Part shown: one piece after another, positions 1 through 8,417 of the stretch | Layout of the letters: the number at the start of each line of letters is the position of its first letter | Numbering within the stretch: position 1 is the stretch's first letter | DNA from: Rhizobium ecuadorense | GTDB lineage: Bacteria; Pseudomonadota; Alphaproteobacteria; Rhizobiales; Rhizobiaceae | Assembly: GCF_001187535.1 (NCBI RefSeq) | Contig: NZ_LFIO01001164.1 | Location: 1 to 64,000 of the forward strand | Reading direction: 5' to 3' | Length of the DNA stretch: 64,000 nucleotides | The notes under the pieces: model-generated | The model's input: only the letters and a program-made list of their open reading frames with translations | Database searches by the model: none | Told to the model about the DNA's origin: nothing | Program-made: the position numbers and the translations under genes

Positions 1-226
1 GCGTATATCTCGTCGCAGCGATGATCTGGCTCAGATGAATGTCGATTCGTCCTAGTACAAGATTACCGCTCAGCTTCTGCTGAGTATTCCAAACATGAAT
101 AGCGGTTCGCCGCCCGTCGAGTTCCAACAGGAAGTCGGGTTGAAAGGTTACTTTGAAAAAGCCTCTGGGACTCAAAAGGTGAGAGCAGGACATGTCGCCA
201 GCGCGCCAGGATTGTCCTCTCGCCAT
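1..226 (-). CDS. Partial unknown protein running off the left edge
   Basis: On the minus strand an open frame starts at an ATG at 224-226 and continues without a stop to base 1, giving at least 75 residues. The inferred protein has an ordinary soluble composition with alternating hydrophobic and charged residues (for example VTFQPDFLLELDGRRTAIHV). That looks more protein-like than the other frames here, including an overlapping 105-residue frame at 172-489. The frame is open back to a stop near 320, so an earlier non-ATG start is possible. I do not recognise the family. Downstream sequence is needed to decide whether this is a real gene or a remnant. Confidence 0.35.
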   Translation of the reverse strand, partial: MARGQSWRAGDMSCSHLLSPRGFFKVTFQPDFLLELDGRRTAIHVWNTQQKLSGNLVLGRIDIHLSQIIAATRYT

Positions 227-679
227 TTGAAAAATCTTTCGAGCCCTCGTTTGGCCGAAGCTCGCTCTGGGGCTTTTGTTATCTGATCCGTTGACGCTAA
301 AACCTGTGCATCAGACAGTCCCTCGAAGGTGATCTGTTGAATTCGCAGTCGGAGGCTTCGGTGGTAATCGAACCCGCTTTTGCTAGGTTTGTGTCGTTCG
401 CGGACTGCCCGTTTCTGCGGTTTGGGACTAAGGCAAACCAACCTGAGCAAAAAAGAGAAGCCAAATGTCTTTACAGATGCCATCGCCAATCCCTTCGAGA
501 ACGGAGGACGCTCAAGGTGTGCTGAGCGCCATTTGCATGCTGATTTTTGGCAAGCCTCTTTGTTGTCTGTTTGTTCCTATATAAATTCCGGACGCCGAAG
601 CGCCCGGAAAATCCTGATTAAGTAGGTTGGCTAACACCACGCGGTTTTAGCTGTCAGCTCCCCGAAACAATAAGCCCAA
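227..679. other. Intergenic stretch with no confident gene
   Basis: This stretch is less GC-rich than its surroundings and contains several overlapping short open frames, none with a recognisable motif or convincing ribosome binding site. The only clear structure is the hairpin at 586-610, annotated separately as the likely nrdJ terminator. Confidence 0.4.
586..610 (-). terminator. Hairpin downstream of nrdJ
   Basis: Arms TTCCGGACGC and GCGCCCGGAA enclose a CGAA loop on the plus strand. On the minus strand the loop is CUUCGG-like, a very stable tetraloop, followed by an AT-rich stretch. It lies about 70 bases past the nrdJ stop, so it is a plausible Rho-independent terminator, although the U tract is weak. 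Confidence 0.45.
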
Positions 680-3600
680 TCAGCTGCACCCGCTCGTCGC
701 CCCACACGTGTCGCACTTCTCGCAGGTGCCATTCCGCACCATCGTGAAGTTCTGGCATTCCGAGCACATGTTGCCGGTATAGCCCTGCATGATCGAGCGC
801 TGGCGGCGTTCGGCTTCCACCTTCTTGGCTTCGGTCTTCGCCGTTGCCGCATCGGCTGCCGCCTTGTCGGAGAAGAGGGCGGTGGCGTCGCTGGTGATTT
901 CCTCGGTTACCTCTTCGGCGATCTCCTCGGCCAATTCCTTGGCGCGCTCCTCGTAATCGCGCTTGAAGGCAACGATTTCGGAGGTGGAGATGGCGACCGT
1001 CGGCTCCAGCTTGCGGGCCGCACTGCCGGCAAAGGCGGTGACGGTGCCGGTGGAAGCGGCGCGGGCAGGGGCTGCGGTGGCGGCACCCTTGGGTTCGCCC
1101 GCTTGGCGTTCGCCGCCGGTGCCTGAAACCAGCGTCGGCTTGTAGCCGCGGGTCCAGCCGGTCGACAGCAGGTTGGTCTTGCCTTCCTGGATGCCCTTGC
1201 CGAGTGCGGTGTTGGAGAAATCCGACGTATCGACATGCGCAAGGTCATGACGGCCGAGATAGGAGACGGCAAGCTCGCGGAAGACATAGTCGAGGATCGA
1301 GGTGGCGTTCTTGATCGCGTCGTTGCCGATGACCATGCCGGCCGGCTCGAACTTGGTGAAGGTGAAGGCCTCGACATATTCCTCGAGCGGCACGCCATAT
1401 TGCAGGCCGAGCGAGATGGCGATGGCGAAATTGTTCATCATCGCACGGAAGGCGGCCCCTTCCTTGTGCATGTCGATGAAGATCTCGCCGAGGCGGCCGT
1501 CGCCGAATTCGCCGGTTCTGAGATAGACCTTGTGTCCGCCGACGGCGGCCTTCTGGGTATAGCCCTGGCGGCGGTTCGGCAGCTTCTCGCGTTCGCGCGA
1601 AACCCGTTCGATCACCCGCTCGATGATCTTCTCGGTGATGGTGACGGCCTGGGCGGCGACCGGCGCCTGCAGCAGTTCCTCCAGCGCATCCTCGTCGTTC
1701 TCATCCTCGATCAGCGAGGCGTTGAGCGGCTGCGACAGCTTGGAGCCGTCGCGATAGAGCGCGTTGGCCTTGAGGCCGAGCTTCCAGGACAGCAGATAGG
1801 CGTTCTTGCAATCCTCGACGGTCGCCTCGTTCGGCATGTTGATCGTCTTGGAAATCGCGCCGGAGATGAAGGGCTGGGCAGCCGCCATCATGCGGATATG
1901 GCTTTCCACCGAGAGATAGCGCTTGCCGATCTTGCCGCAGGGATTGGCGCAATCGAAGACCGGCAGGTGCTCGGCCTTGAGGAAGGGAGCGCCTTCCAGC
2001 GTCATCGCACCGCAGACATGGATGTTGGCGGCTTCGATGTCCTTCTTCGAGAAACCCATATGGTCGAGCAGGCTGAAGCTCATGTCGGAGAGCTGTTCGT
2101 CGGAAACCTTCAGCGTCTCCTTCAGGAAGTCGGCGCCGAGCGTCCACTGGTTGAAGACGAACTTGATGTCGAAGGCGCTCTTCAGCGCGGCGTTGACGGC
2201 TTCCACCTTCTCGTCGGTCAGGCCCTTGGCCTTCAGCGTCGACGGGTTGATCGCCGGCGCCTGGTTCAGGTTGCCGTGGCCGACGGCATAGGCCTCGATT
2301 TCGGCAATCTGGCTCTCGGAATAACCGAGCGTGCGCAGCGCGTCGGGCACGGCGCGGTTGATGATCTTGAAGTAGCCGCCGCCGGCGAGCTTCTTGAACT
2401 TGACGAGGGCGAAGTCGGGCTCGATGCCTGTCGTGTCGCAATCCATGACGAGGCCGATCGTGCCGGTGGGCGCGATGACCGAGACCTGGGCATTGCGGTA
2501 GCCGTGCTGTTCGCCAAGCGCGAGCGCCTTGTCCCAGGCCGATTTGGCGTGGGCGACGAGATCCTGGTCCGGGTTTTCCGAATGGATCAGCGCGACCGGG
2601 TCGATCGACAGCGCCTCATAGCCGGAGGTTTCGCCGTGAGCGGCGCGGCGATGGTTGCGAATGACCCTGAGCATGCTGTCGCGGTTCGGCGCGAAGTTCG
2701 GGAAGGGGCCGAGCTCGGCCGCCATTTCGGCCGAGGTCGCATAGCAGATGCCGGTCATGATCGCGGTCAGCGAACCGGCAATGGCGCGGGCCTCAGTGGA
2801 GTCATAGGGAATGCCCGACGACATCAGCAGGCCGCCGATATTGGCGTAGCCGAGGCCGAGCGTGCGGTATTCGTAGGAGAGTTCGGCAATGCGCTTCGAC
2901 GGGAACTGCGCCATCATGACCGAGACTTCGAGCACGACGGTCCACAGGCGAACGGCATGTTCGTAGTCGGCGATATTGATGCGCTTGGTGGCCTTGTCCT
3001 TGAACTGCAGCAGGTTCAGCGAGGCGAGGTTGCAGGCCGTGTCGTCGAGGAACATATATTCCGAGCACGGGTTCGAGCCGCGGATCGGGCCGCCGGCGGG
3101 CGAGGTGTGCCAGTCGTTCATCGTCGTGTTGAAGTGGATGCCCGGATCGGCAGACGCCCAGGCGGCATAGGAAATCGTTTCCCAGAGATCGCGCGCCTTC
3201 AGCGTCTTCATCACCCGGCCGTCCTTGCGGGCGGTCAGCTTCCATTCGCCGTCATTTTCGACGGCGCGCAGGAAGTCGTCCTTGATCGAGACGGAGTTGT
3301 TGGAGTTCTGGCCGGAGACCGTGAGATAGGCTTCCGAATCCCAATCCGTATCGTAGGTCTTGAATTCGAGATCCTTGTAGCCCTGGCGGGCGAACTGGAT
3401 GACGCGCTGGACGTAATTCTCCGGAACCTGATCCTTCTTGGCGGCGCGGATTTCGCGCTTCAGGGCAGGGTTCTTGGCCGGATCGAAGCAATCGCCATTG
3501 TCGCCGCCTTCGCAGTTGAAGCAGGCCTTCATGATTGTCTTCAGGTGCCGGGCGACGATCTTCGAGCCGGTGACGAGGGCCGCGACCTTCTGCTCTTCCT

Positions 3601-4495
3601 TGACCTTCCAGTTGATATATTCCTCGATATCGGGATGGTCGATATCGACGACCACCATCTTGGCGGCGCGGCGCGTCGTGCCGCCGGATTTGATGGCGCC
3701 GGCGGCGCGGTCGCCGATCTTCAGGAAGCTCATCAGGCCGGAGGAGCGGCCGCCGCCGGAAAGCTTTTCGCCTTCGCCGCGCAGCATCGAGAAGTTGGAG
3801 CCGGTGCCGGAGCCGTATTTGAACAGGCGCGCTTCACGCACCCAGAGGTCCATGATGCCGCCTTCGTTGACGAGGTCGTCCTCGACCGACTGGATGAAGC
3901 AGGCATGCGGCTGCGGATGTTCGTAGGCGGACTTGGACTTGGTCAGCTTGCCGGTGAAGGGGTCGACATAGAAATGGCCCTGGCCGGGACCGTCGATGCC
4001 GTAGGCCCAGTGCAGGCCGGTGTTGAACCATTGCGGCGAGTTCGGCGCGACGCGCTGGGTGGCGAGCATATAGGCAAGCTCGTCCTTGAAGGCGGCAGCA
4101 TCTTCCTCGGAGGAGAAATAGCCACCCTTCCAGCCCCAATAGGTCCAGGTGCCGGCGAGGCGGTCGAAGACCTGGCGCGCATCGATTTCGGAGCCGGTCT
4201 GCTCATCCCTGGGCAGGGTCTTCAGCGCCGCATCGTCGGGAACGGAGCGCCACAGGAAGGAGGGAACGTCGTTTTCCTCGACCTTCTTCAGCCGGGTGGG
4301 GACGCCGGCCTTGCGGAAATACTTCTGTGCCAGAACGTCGGTCGCGACCTGGGAGAACTGCGCGGGAACGTCGATATTCTCGAGGCGGAACACGATCGAA
4401 CCGTCGGGGTTCTTGATCTCGCTCGTCGCCTTGCGGAATTCGATATCCGCATAGGCGCCTTGTCCGGCCTTCGTGAAACGACGTTCGATGCGCAT
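680..4495 (-). CDS. nrdJ: Vitamin B12-dependent ribonucleoside-diphosphate reductase (class II)
   Basis: Reduces ribonucleotides to deoxyribonucleotides in the cytoplasm using adenosylcobalamin to generate the thiyl radical. At 1271 residues it has the length usual for alphaproteobacterial NrdJ. The NPCSE active-site motif is near residue 480 and APTGTIG, a conserved barrel loop, lies near 685. The C-terminal tail has the Cys-rich redox/zinc end with CSEC, CEKCDTC and a final SGCS. The region just before the tail is a long Lys/Glu/Ala-rich linker. The start MRIERRF is the usual one. Upstream there is a tandem NrdR-box pair (4624-4670) 130-175 bases from the start. I found no cobalamin riboswitch. 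This is presumably the main aerobic and microaerobic reductase, which would explain cobalamin dependence. Confidence 0.97.
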   Translation of the reverse strand: MRIERRFTKAGQGAYADIEFRKATSEIKNPDGSIVFRLENIDVPAQFSQVATDVLAQKYFRKAGVPTRLKKVEENDVPSFLWRSVPDDAALKTLPRDEQTGSEIDARQVFDRLAGTWTYWGWKGGYFSSEEDAAAFKDELAYMLATQRVAPNSPQWFNTGLHWAYGIDGPGQGHFYVDPFTGKLTKSKSAYEHPQPHACFIQSVEDDLVNEGGIMDLWVREARLFKYGSGTGSNFSMLRGEGEKLSGGGRSSGLMSFLKIGDRAAGAIKSGGTTRRAAKMVVVDIDHPDIEEYINWKVKEEQKVAALVTGSKIVARHLKTIMKACFNCEGGDNGDCFDPAKNPALKREIRAAKKDQVPENYVQRVIQFARQGYKDLEFKTYDTDWDSEAYLTVSGQNSNNSVSIKDDFLRAVENDGEWKLTARKDGRVMKTLKARDLWETISYAAWASADPGIHFNTTMNDWHTSPAGGPIRGSNPCSEYMFLDDTACNLASLNLLQFKDKATKRINIADYEHAVRLWTVVLEVSVMMAQFPSKRIAELSYEYRTLGLGYANIGGLLMSSGIPYDSTEARAIAGSLTAIMTGICYATSAEMAAELGPFPNFAPNRDSMLRVIRNHRRAAHGETSGYEALSIDPVALIHSENPDQDLVAHAKSAWDKALALGEQHGYRNAQVSVIAPTGTIGLVMDCDTTGIEPDFALVKFKKLAGGGYFKIINRAVPDALRTLGYSESQIAEIEAYAVGHGNLNQAPAINPSTLKAKGLTDEKVEAVNAALKSAFDIKFVFNQWTLGADFLKETLKVSDEQLSDMSFSLLDHMGFSKKDIEAANIHVCGAMTLEGAPFLKAEHLPVFDCANPCGKIGKRYLSVESHIRMMAAAQPFISGAISKTINMPNEATVEDCKNAYLLSWKLGLKANALYRDGSKLSQPLNASLIEDENDEDALEELLQAPVAAQAVTITEKIIERVIERVSREREKLPNRRQGYTQKAAVGGHKVYLRTGEFGDGRLGEIFIDMHKEGAAFRAMMNNFAIAISLGLQYGVPLEEYVEAFTFTKFEPAGMVIGNDAIKNATSILDYVFRELAVSYLGRHDLAHVDTSDFSNTALGKGIQEGKTNLLSTGWTRGYKPTLVSGTGGERQAGEPKGAATAAPARAASTGTVTAFAGSAARKLEPTVAISTSEIVAFKRDYEERAKELAEEIAEEVTEEITSDATALFSDKAAADAATAKTEAKKVEAERRQRSIMQGYTGNMCSECQNFTMVRNGTCEKCDTCGATSGCS

Positions 4496-4623
4496 GGTCT
4501 TGACCTCGTGTTGGCGCCCGGTCCCCGCGACCGGGGCGCAAAATTCCTATCCGGCGGCACATTTGTCGTCGTGCAGCCAGTCTCGTTTCCGTATTGTCAC
4601 AGGGGTGTCATCCGGAGATGTCC

Positions 4624-4670
4624 TTCCTGTATCTTGTGGTGATGGTGGCTGCAAACGCTAAATATAGTAT
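4624..4670 (-). promoter_or_regulatory. Tandem NrdR boxes upstream of nrdJ
   Basis: NrdR is the ATP/dATP-sensing repressor of ribonucleotide reductase genes; its sites have core CWATATWTWG and usually occur as pairs about 31 bp apart. On the minus strand CTATATTTAG (bases 4667-4658) matches all ten core positions, and CAAGATACAG (4636-4627) matches eight. The two cores are exactly 31 bp apart, three helical turns. I could not pick the -35/-10 elements confidently. Confidence 0.65.
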
Positions 4671-4679
4671 TAACAGCTT

Positions 4680-5086
4680 ATTATCGCCAGTCCCGACGTC
4701 ACTTTTTTTGGAGGCTGAAAATCGCGCAGAGATCCTGTCAGGCCTGACACCGTTCCCGGCACATTGCCTTGATTCCGCGTCCTAATTTTCAATAGGGAAC
4801 CGGGCTCGTTACCTCCGGTCCTGTCGCCGCCGCAACATCAGGGACAGTAAGTTTGAAACGGGTGATTCCGTCAAGGGCTGGCCGTTAATTGATTGCTAAC
4901 CACAACATCTTGTGGATGCGCCTGTGAAGATTGGGGAAAGCCGGGGAGCCCTGAAATTACAATGGCTTGCAGGCGCTGTCGGCTAAGGAAAAGGCTGAAA
5001 CGGCAAAAAAGCGCCCGGCGGCAAATCTTGTGATGGCATTTCCGGTGCAAATCGGCATGCCGATTCGGCGCGGAAATCAGCCCTCC
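4680..5086. other. Long intergenic region upstream of nrdJ; isolated palindrome at 4900-4915
   Basis: No supported gene lies between nrdJ and the lipoprotein gene that ends at 5087. The one notable structure is a perfect 16-bp palindrome at 4900-4915, CCACAACATCTTGTGG. It resembles an NrdR box (eight of ten core positions) but stands alone, about 245 bp from the tandem pair, so its role is uncertain. Confidence 0.3.
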
Positions 5087-5674
5087 TCAGAGCGCATCGA
5101 TGGCGATGGTGACGGTGGCGACGCCGATCGGCCTGTCCTCTTCATCGATAACGACGAAGCTCGCCTGCGTTTCCAGCATCTGGGTGGATTGGTTGCGTTC
5201 CGCCCGGTCGATGAAGATCTCTCGGGAGCCGTCGGCGAAGGTTCTGAGGTATTTCTCCTCGTCGCCCTGCCAGTAGTCGGCGGTGATGGTGCTTTGCCCG
5301 ACGTTCAGCCCATGACTGTCGGTGACGAAAAATTCGACGATCGCCCCCTGCGAGGCGTCCTGCCTGGCTTTCAGGTAATTCGACACGGATTTGTCGAGCA
5401 GCAGCTGGACCATCTGCAGGTGGTGCCGATCGACCTCCGACCGGTAGGTCTCGTCAAGCACCCGCAGGTCGATTTCGCTGACATCGGTGAATTTGGCATT
5501 CTGTTCGGCGATGGCTTTCAGCACCAGCGGCGTTTCCACCATCGGCCGGATCCGCGTCTCAACATAGTCGCGCACCAGCGGAATATAGGCAGGCTCGGCG
5601 CGGGTAGGCGCGAGCGGAGGCAGACATGCCGCCAGCCCGACGGCAACCACCGCAACATATCCCCACCGCGCCAT
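5087..5674 (-). CDS. Putative lipoprotein with a PDC/Cache-like sensor domain
   Basis: A 195-residue exported protein. A short charged start (MAR) is followed by a hydrophobic segment ending in the lipobox LAAC with Cys17, so it is probably lipid-anchored. The rest resembles the periplasmic PDC/Cache sensor fold of histidine kinases and chemoreceptors: a segment reading VTDSHGLNVGQS followed by DYWQGDEEKY matches the usual 'D-G-N-V ... DYxQGDE' signature, and the protein ends with a strand-rich part. There is no transmitter, HAMP or effector domain, so it senses or binds a ligand without an attached output module. It is transcribed alone between nrdJ and gpt. Function unknown; the domain assignment is from motif resemblance only. 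Confidence 0.75.
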   Translation of the reverse strand: MARWGYVAVVAVGLAACLPPLAPTRAEPAYIPLVRDYVETRIRPMVETPLVLKAIAEQNAKFTDVSEIDLRVLDETYRSEVDRHHLQMVQLLLDKSVSNYLKARQDASQGAIVEFFVTDSHGLNVGQSTITADYWQGDEEKYLRTFADGSREIFIDRAERNQSTQMLETQASFVVIDEEDRPIGVATVTIAIDAL

Positions 5675-5867
5675 CGTCGTTTCCTTCTACCGCATCGTTT
5701 ACTGCACGCTTTAAGCGCAGTTTGATGCGATTCGCAGCTGCCGAGTTTATGCGAATAAGTTAAAATAGATGTGCAGATCCCGATAGCGGATTCAGCAAAC
5801 CCCGCCGACAAAAACTGGAACAATTTCAAGTGGTAAATACGATTGGTGCGCGCTGCGATCTGTGCGC

Positions 5868-6362
5868 TCAGCGTGGACCCTTGGCGATCGGCTCCTGGTA
5901 GGTGAAGCCCATGTCCCAGGGGAAGTAGATCCAGGTATCCTGGCTCACCTCGGTGATGAAGGTATCGACGGTGGGCACACCCTTCGGCTTGGCATAGACG
6001 CAGGCGAAATGGGCCCGCGGCAGCATGGTGCGCACCTGAACGGCGGTCTTGCCGGTATCCGTCAGATCGTCGACGACGAGCACGCCTTCGCCGCCGTTTT
6101 CGGCAAGCTCGGGCGCTATTCCCTTGAGCAGCGTCATGTCGCCTTGGTTGACATAGTCATGATAGGAGGCGACGCAGACGGTCTCGATCAGCCGGATGTT
6201 CAGTTCGCGCGAGATGATCGCGGCCGGAACGAGGCCGCCGCGGGTGATGCAGACGATCGCCTTGAACGTCTGGTCAAGGCCGGCAAGCCGCCAGGCAAGG
6301 GCGCGTGCATCGCGGTGGAACTGATCCCAGGAGACGGGAAAGGCTTTATCGGGAAGGGACAT
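5868..6362 (-). CDS. gpt: Xanthine(-guanine) phosphoribosyltransferase
   Basis: Salvages xanthine, guanine and hypoxanthine with PRPP to the nucleotides. The 164-residue protein beginning MSLPDKAFP has the type I PRTase fold signature: the PRPP-binding segment VLVVDDLTDTGKTA near residues 95-108, the CITRGGLVPA loop near residue 40, and the C-terminal IYFPWDMG segment typical of the Gpt family. I chose the ATG at 6362 because upstream in-frame codons encode low-complexity sequence and the family length is about 165. It stands alone, convergent with nothing, between the lipoprotein and the universal stress gene. Confidence 0.93.
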   Translation of the reverse strand: MSLPDKAFPVSWDQFHRDARALAWRLAGLDQTFKAIVCITRGGLVPAAIISRELNIRLIETVCVASYHDYVNQGDMTLLKGIAPELAENGGEGVLVVDDLTDTGKTAVQVRTMLPRAHFACVYAKPKGVPTVDTFITEVSQDTWIYFPWDMGFTYQEPIAKGPR

Positions 6363-6543
6363 CGGGCTGCTCCGCGGCATGAAGAAAGGACACGCCGTTT
6401 GTCGGCGACCGGACGAGCTTGAGGCGGCGATCGGCAAAACAAGAAACGCGCGAGCTGCACTGCGCTAGTTATGCCCGAGGCTCGAAGCCCTCATCGGTCG
6501 CCGCAATTAACGGAATTTGCCGTCAAAAGGCAAGAGCAGCCGA

Positions 6544-7386
6544 TCAACGCGACAAAAGCGTCAGCGCCGTCATCGATTGCAGCAAGGTCCTCGTCGTGCC
6601 GCCGAAAATCATCTGCCAGAGCCAGGAATGCGTATAGGCGCCCATGACAAGAAGATCGATGCTGTCGTCCGACAGCCGGTTTTCGATGACATGCGAAGTG
6701 TTCTTATCCACGCTTCGGGCCGTCGCCAGCGTCGTTTTCACGCCGTGGCGGGCAAGGGTGGCGGCGATCTCGGCGCCTGCGGTCAGCGGCGATTGCAGCG
6801 CCGTGTCGGCCGGATCGACCGAAAAGATCTCGACCTCTTCGGCGGCTTTGAGGATCGGCAGCGCGTCGAAGGTCGCGCGTGCCGCCTCCTTCGAGCCGTT
6901 CCAGGCGATCAGCACGCGCTTGATCGGCTTCGGCTGGCGGATGATGTAGGGGATGATCAGCACCGGCCGGCCGGTTTCGAATAGGAAGCTGTCGACGTCG
7001 ACATGGCTGTCTGAGGCTTTGGCCGGGTCGGCCTGCGAGGCGATCAGCAGATCGGCGCTGCGCGCGCTTTCGATGAGCGGCGCGGAGCCGTAGCCGATGG
7101 AGGTCGCAAAGCTGCGCCACTCGGAGGAGCCGCCTGAGGCTTCCGCCTTGGCGCGAAAAATCCGCTCCACCGCGAGGGTTTCGCTATGCGCCATGTCCTG
7201 CAGCGCCTGCACGGCGACCGGATCGGGGATTTCCATCGGCGCCACCAGCGGCACGGCGGAGATGTTTTCGGCATGCAGGCCGATCACATGCGCGCCGCTT
7301 TCGGCGGCAATGGCAAAGGCGAAATCGGCAACGGCGCTGCTATTGTCTGCTGTATCGAGAATGGCGAGAATGGTTTTGTAAGACAT
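6544..7386 (-). CDS. Tandem universal stress protein (UspA family)
   Basis: A 280-residue protein made of two Usp modules. The first begins YKTILAILDT and the second near residue 150 begins IKRVLIAWNGS. The second module keeps the nucleotide-binding-like end LVMGAYTHS followed by FGGTTRTLL, the G-x9-G-S/T pattern of ATP-binding Usp proteins. The start at 7386 is preceded by AAGGAGA at good spacing. An anaerobox at 7454-7467 lies at the distance expected for FNR/FixK-type activation, so oxygen-limited expression is likely. The exact physiological role of such tandem Usp proteins is not known; stress survival is the family-level expectation. Confidence 0.9.
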   Translation of the reverse strand: MSYKTILAILDTADNSSAVADFAFAIAAESGAHVIGLHAENISAVPLVAPMEIPDPVAVQALQDMAHSETLAVERIFRAKAEASGGSSEWRSFATSIGYGSAPLIESARSADLLIASQADPAKASDSHVDVDSFLFETGRPVLIIPYIIRQPKPIKRVLIAWNGSKEAARATFDALPILKAAEEVEIFSVDPADTALQSPLTAGAEIAATLARHGVKTTLATARSVDKNTSHVIENRLSDDSIDLLVMGAYTHSWLWQMIFGGTTRTLLQSMTALTLLSR

Positions 7387-7453
7387 ATCAATTCTCCTTG
7401 CGCTGAAATGGCGTGCGCGAGGGAAGGAATGCACCGGACCGTTCTTCCGTTCC

Positions 7454-7467
7454 TTGACGGGGATCAA
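7454..7467 (-). promoter_or_regulatory. Candidate FixK/FnrN anaerobox upstream of the usp gene
   Basis: TTGACGGGGATCAA matches the FNR/FixK consensus TTGAY-N4-RTCAA, with an extra C/G flank making CTTGA...TCAAG. It is centred 74-75 bases upstream of the start codon. With the usual -41.5 placement the transcript would start near 7419, leaving a leader of about 33 bases. Confidence 0.5.
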
Positions 7468-7494
7468 GCCTGGTCCCCGGTTCCGGCATTGTCC

Positions 7495-8271
7495 TCAAGC
7501 CTCGGCGGAATGGTTTTCGGCGATGTCTTTCCTCTGGCGGATGGCGTCGATCATGGCTTGCACCTCGGCGCCGGCCGCATCGATGGCCGCCTGCGCGCGG
7601 CCGCGCACGACGATCTCGGTCGAGAATTTCTGGCCGATATAGCGGGGATAGGAGCCGATGCTGGTGTCCGGATGGGCTTTCTGGATCGCCGTCAGGGGCG
7701 TGCCGATCTCGCCTTCGCCGTAAGGGCAGGCGATGGCGAGCGACAGCACCGGCGTGCCGGTTCGAAGCGTCGGCAGCACATTGTCGACCATCGCCTGGAA
7801 AACCTGCGGCACGCCGGCCATGACATGGACATTGCCGATGATGAAACCGGGCGCCGTCGACACCGGATTGGCGATATGAACGGATCCGCGCGGCATGCGC
7901 GCCATGCGCTGGCGCGCCTCGGTGAATTCCATCTCGCGGCGTCGGTACATATCGGCCAGCAGCCTCATCGCCTCTTCGTCATAGTCGCAGGGCACCCCGA
8001 ACGCCTTGGAAATGGCATCGGCGGTGATGTCGTCATGCGTCGGCCCGATGCCGCCTGACGTGAAGACGTAATCATATTTGCCGCGAAGCGCGTTCAGCGC
8101 CTCGACGATCGCCTCCTCGTCGTCGGCGACGATGCGCACCTCCTTGAGGTCGATGCCGGAAAGGGTGAGCAGGTCGGCCAGGTGGCCGATATTCTTGTCC
8201 TTGGTGCGGCCGGAAAGAAGTTCGTCGCCGATGGCGAGCATGGCGGCGGTGACGACGGTGGCATGGCTCAT
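7495..8271 (-). CDS. Molybdopterin-binding/CinA-N-type protein
   Basis: A 258-residue protein of the MoaB/Mog fold found as the N-terminal domain of CinA. The characteristic AIGDELLSGRTKDKN segment is at residues 11-25 and FTSGGIGPTHDDIT near residue 67 carries the ligand-binding GGIGPT-D motif. The C-terminal nicotinamide-nucleotide amidase domain of full CinA is absent, so this is a stand-alone COG1058-type protein. Members of this family hydrolyse ADP-ribose or related nucleotides in some bacteria; the substrate here is not known. The start MSHATVV at 8271 is preceded by a GGAA stretch. It follows the usp gene on the same strand but the usp gene has its own promoter. Confidence 0.85.
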   Translation of the reverse strand: MSHATVVTAAMLAIGDELLSGRTKDKNIGHLADLLTLSGIDLKEVRIVADDEEAIVEALNALRGKYDYVFTSGGIGPTHDDITADAISKAFGVPCDYDEEAMRLLADMYRRREMEFTEARQRMARMPRGSVHIANPVSTAPGFIIGNVHVMAGVPQVFQAMVDNVLPTLRTGTPVLSLAIACPYGEGEIGTPLTAIQKAHPDTSIGSYPRYIGQKFSTEIVVRGRAQAAIDAAGAEVQAMIDAIRQRKDIAENHSAEA

Positions 8272-8417
8272 GGGATGTTCCGTGATGTGAGGCTGGTCAA
8301 TAGGTAGCGCCCTTCGGCCGCTTTGCAAACAGCCGAGCATGATGGTGAGACGTCAAAGCGGTTTAGGCCGGCGGTGCCGCATGCCTGCTCGTCGGTGCCC
8401 TGATTTGTAACGGCATA

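Noticed and set aside
1235..4642. A 1135-residue open frame on the plus strand
   Set aside because: It is antisense to nrdJ, with the repetitive Gly/Asp/Arg/Leu composition of a high-GC shadow frame. nrdJ is unmistakable on the other strand.
4496..5086. Cobalamin riboswitch upstream of nrdJ
   Set aside because: I looked for the B12 box on the minus strand and did not find it; the conserved structure there is the NrdR-box pair.
7428..7453. EcfG-type promoter before the usp gene (GGAAC-N17-CATT)
   Set aside because: The -10 has a mismatch and it overlaps the far better anaerobox, whose position explains the start without it.
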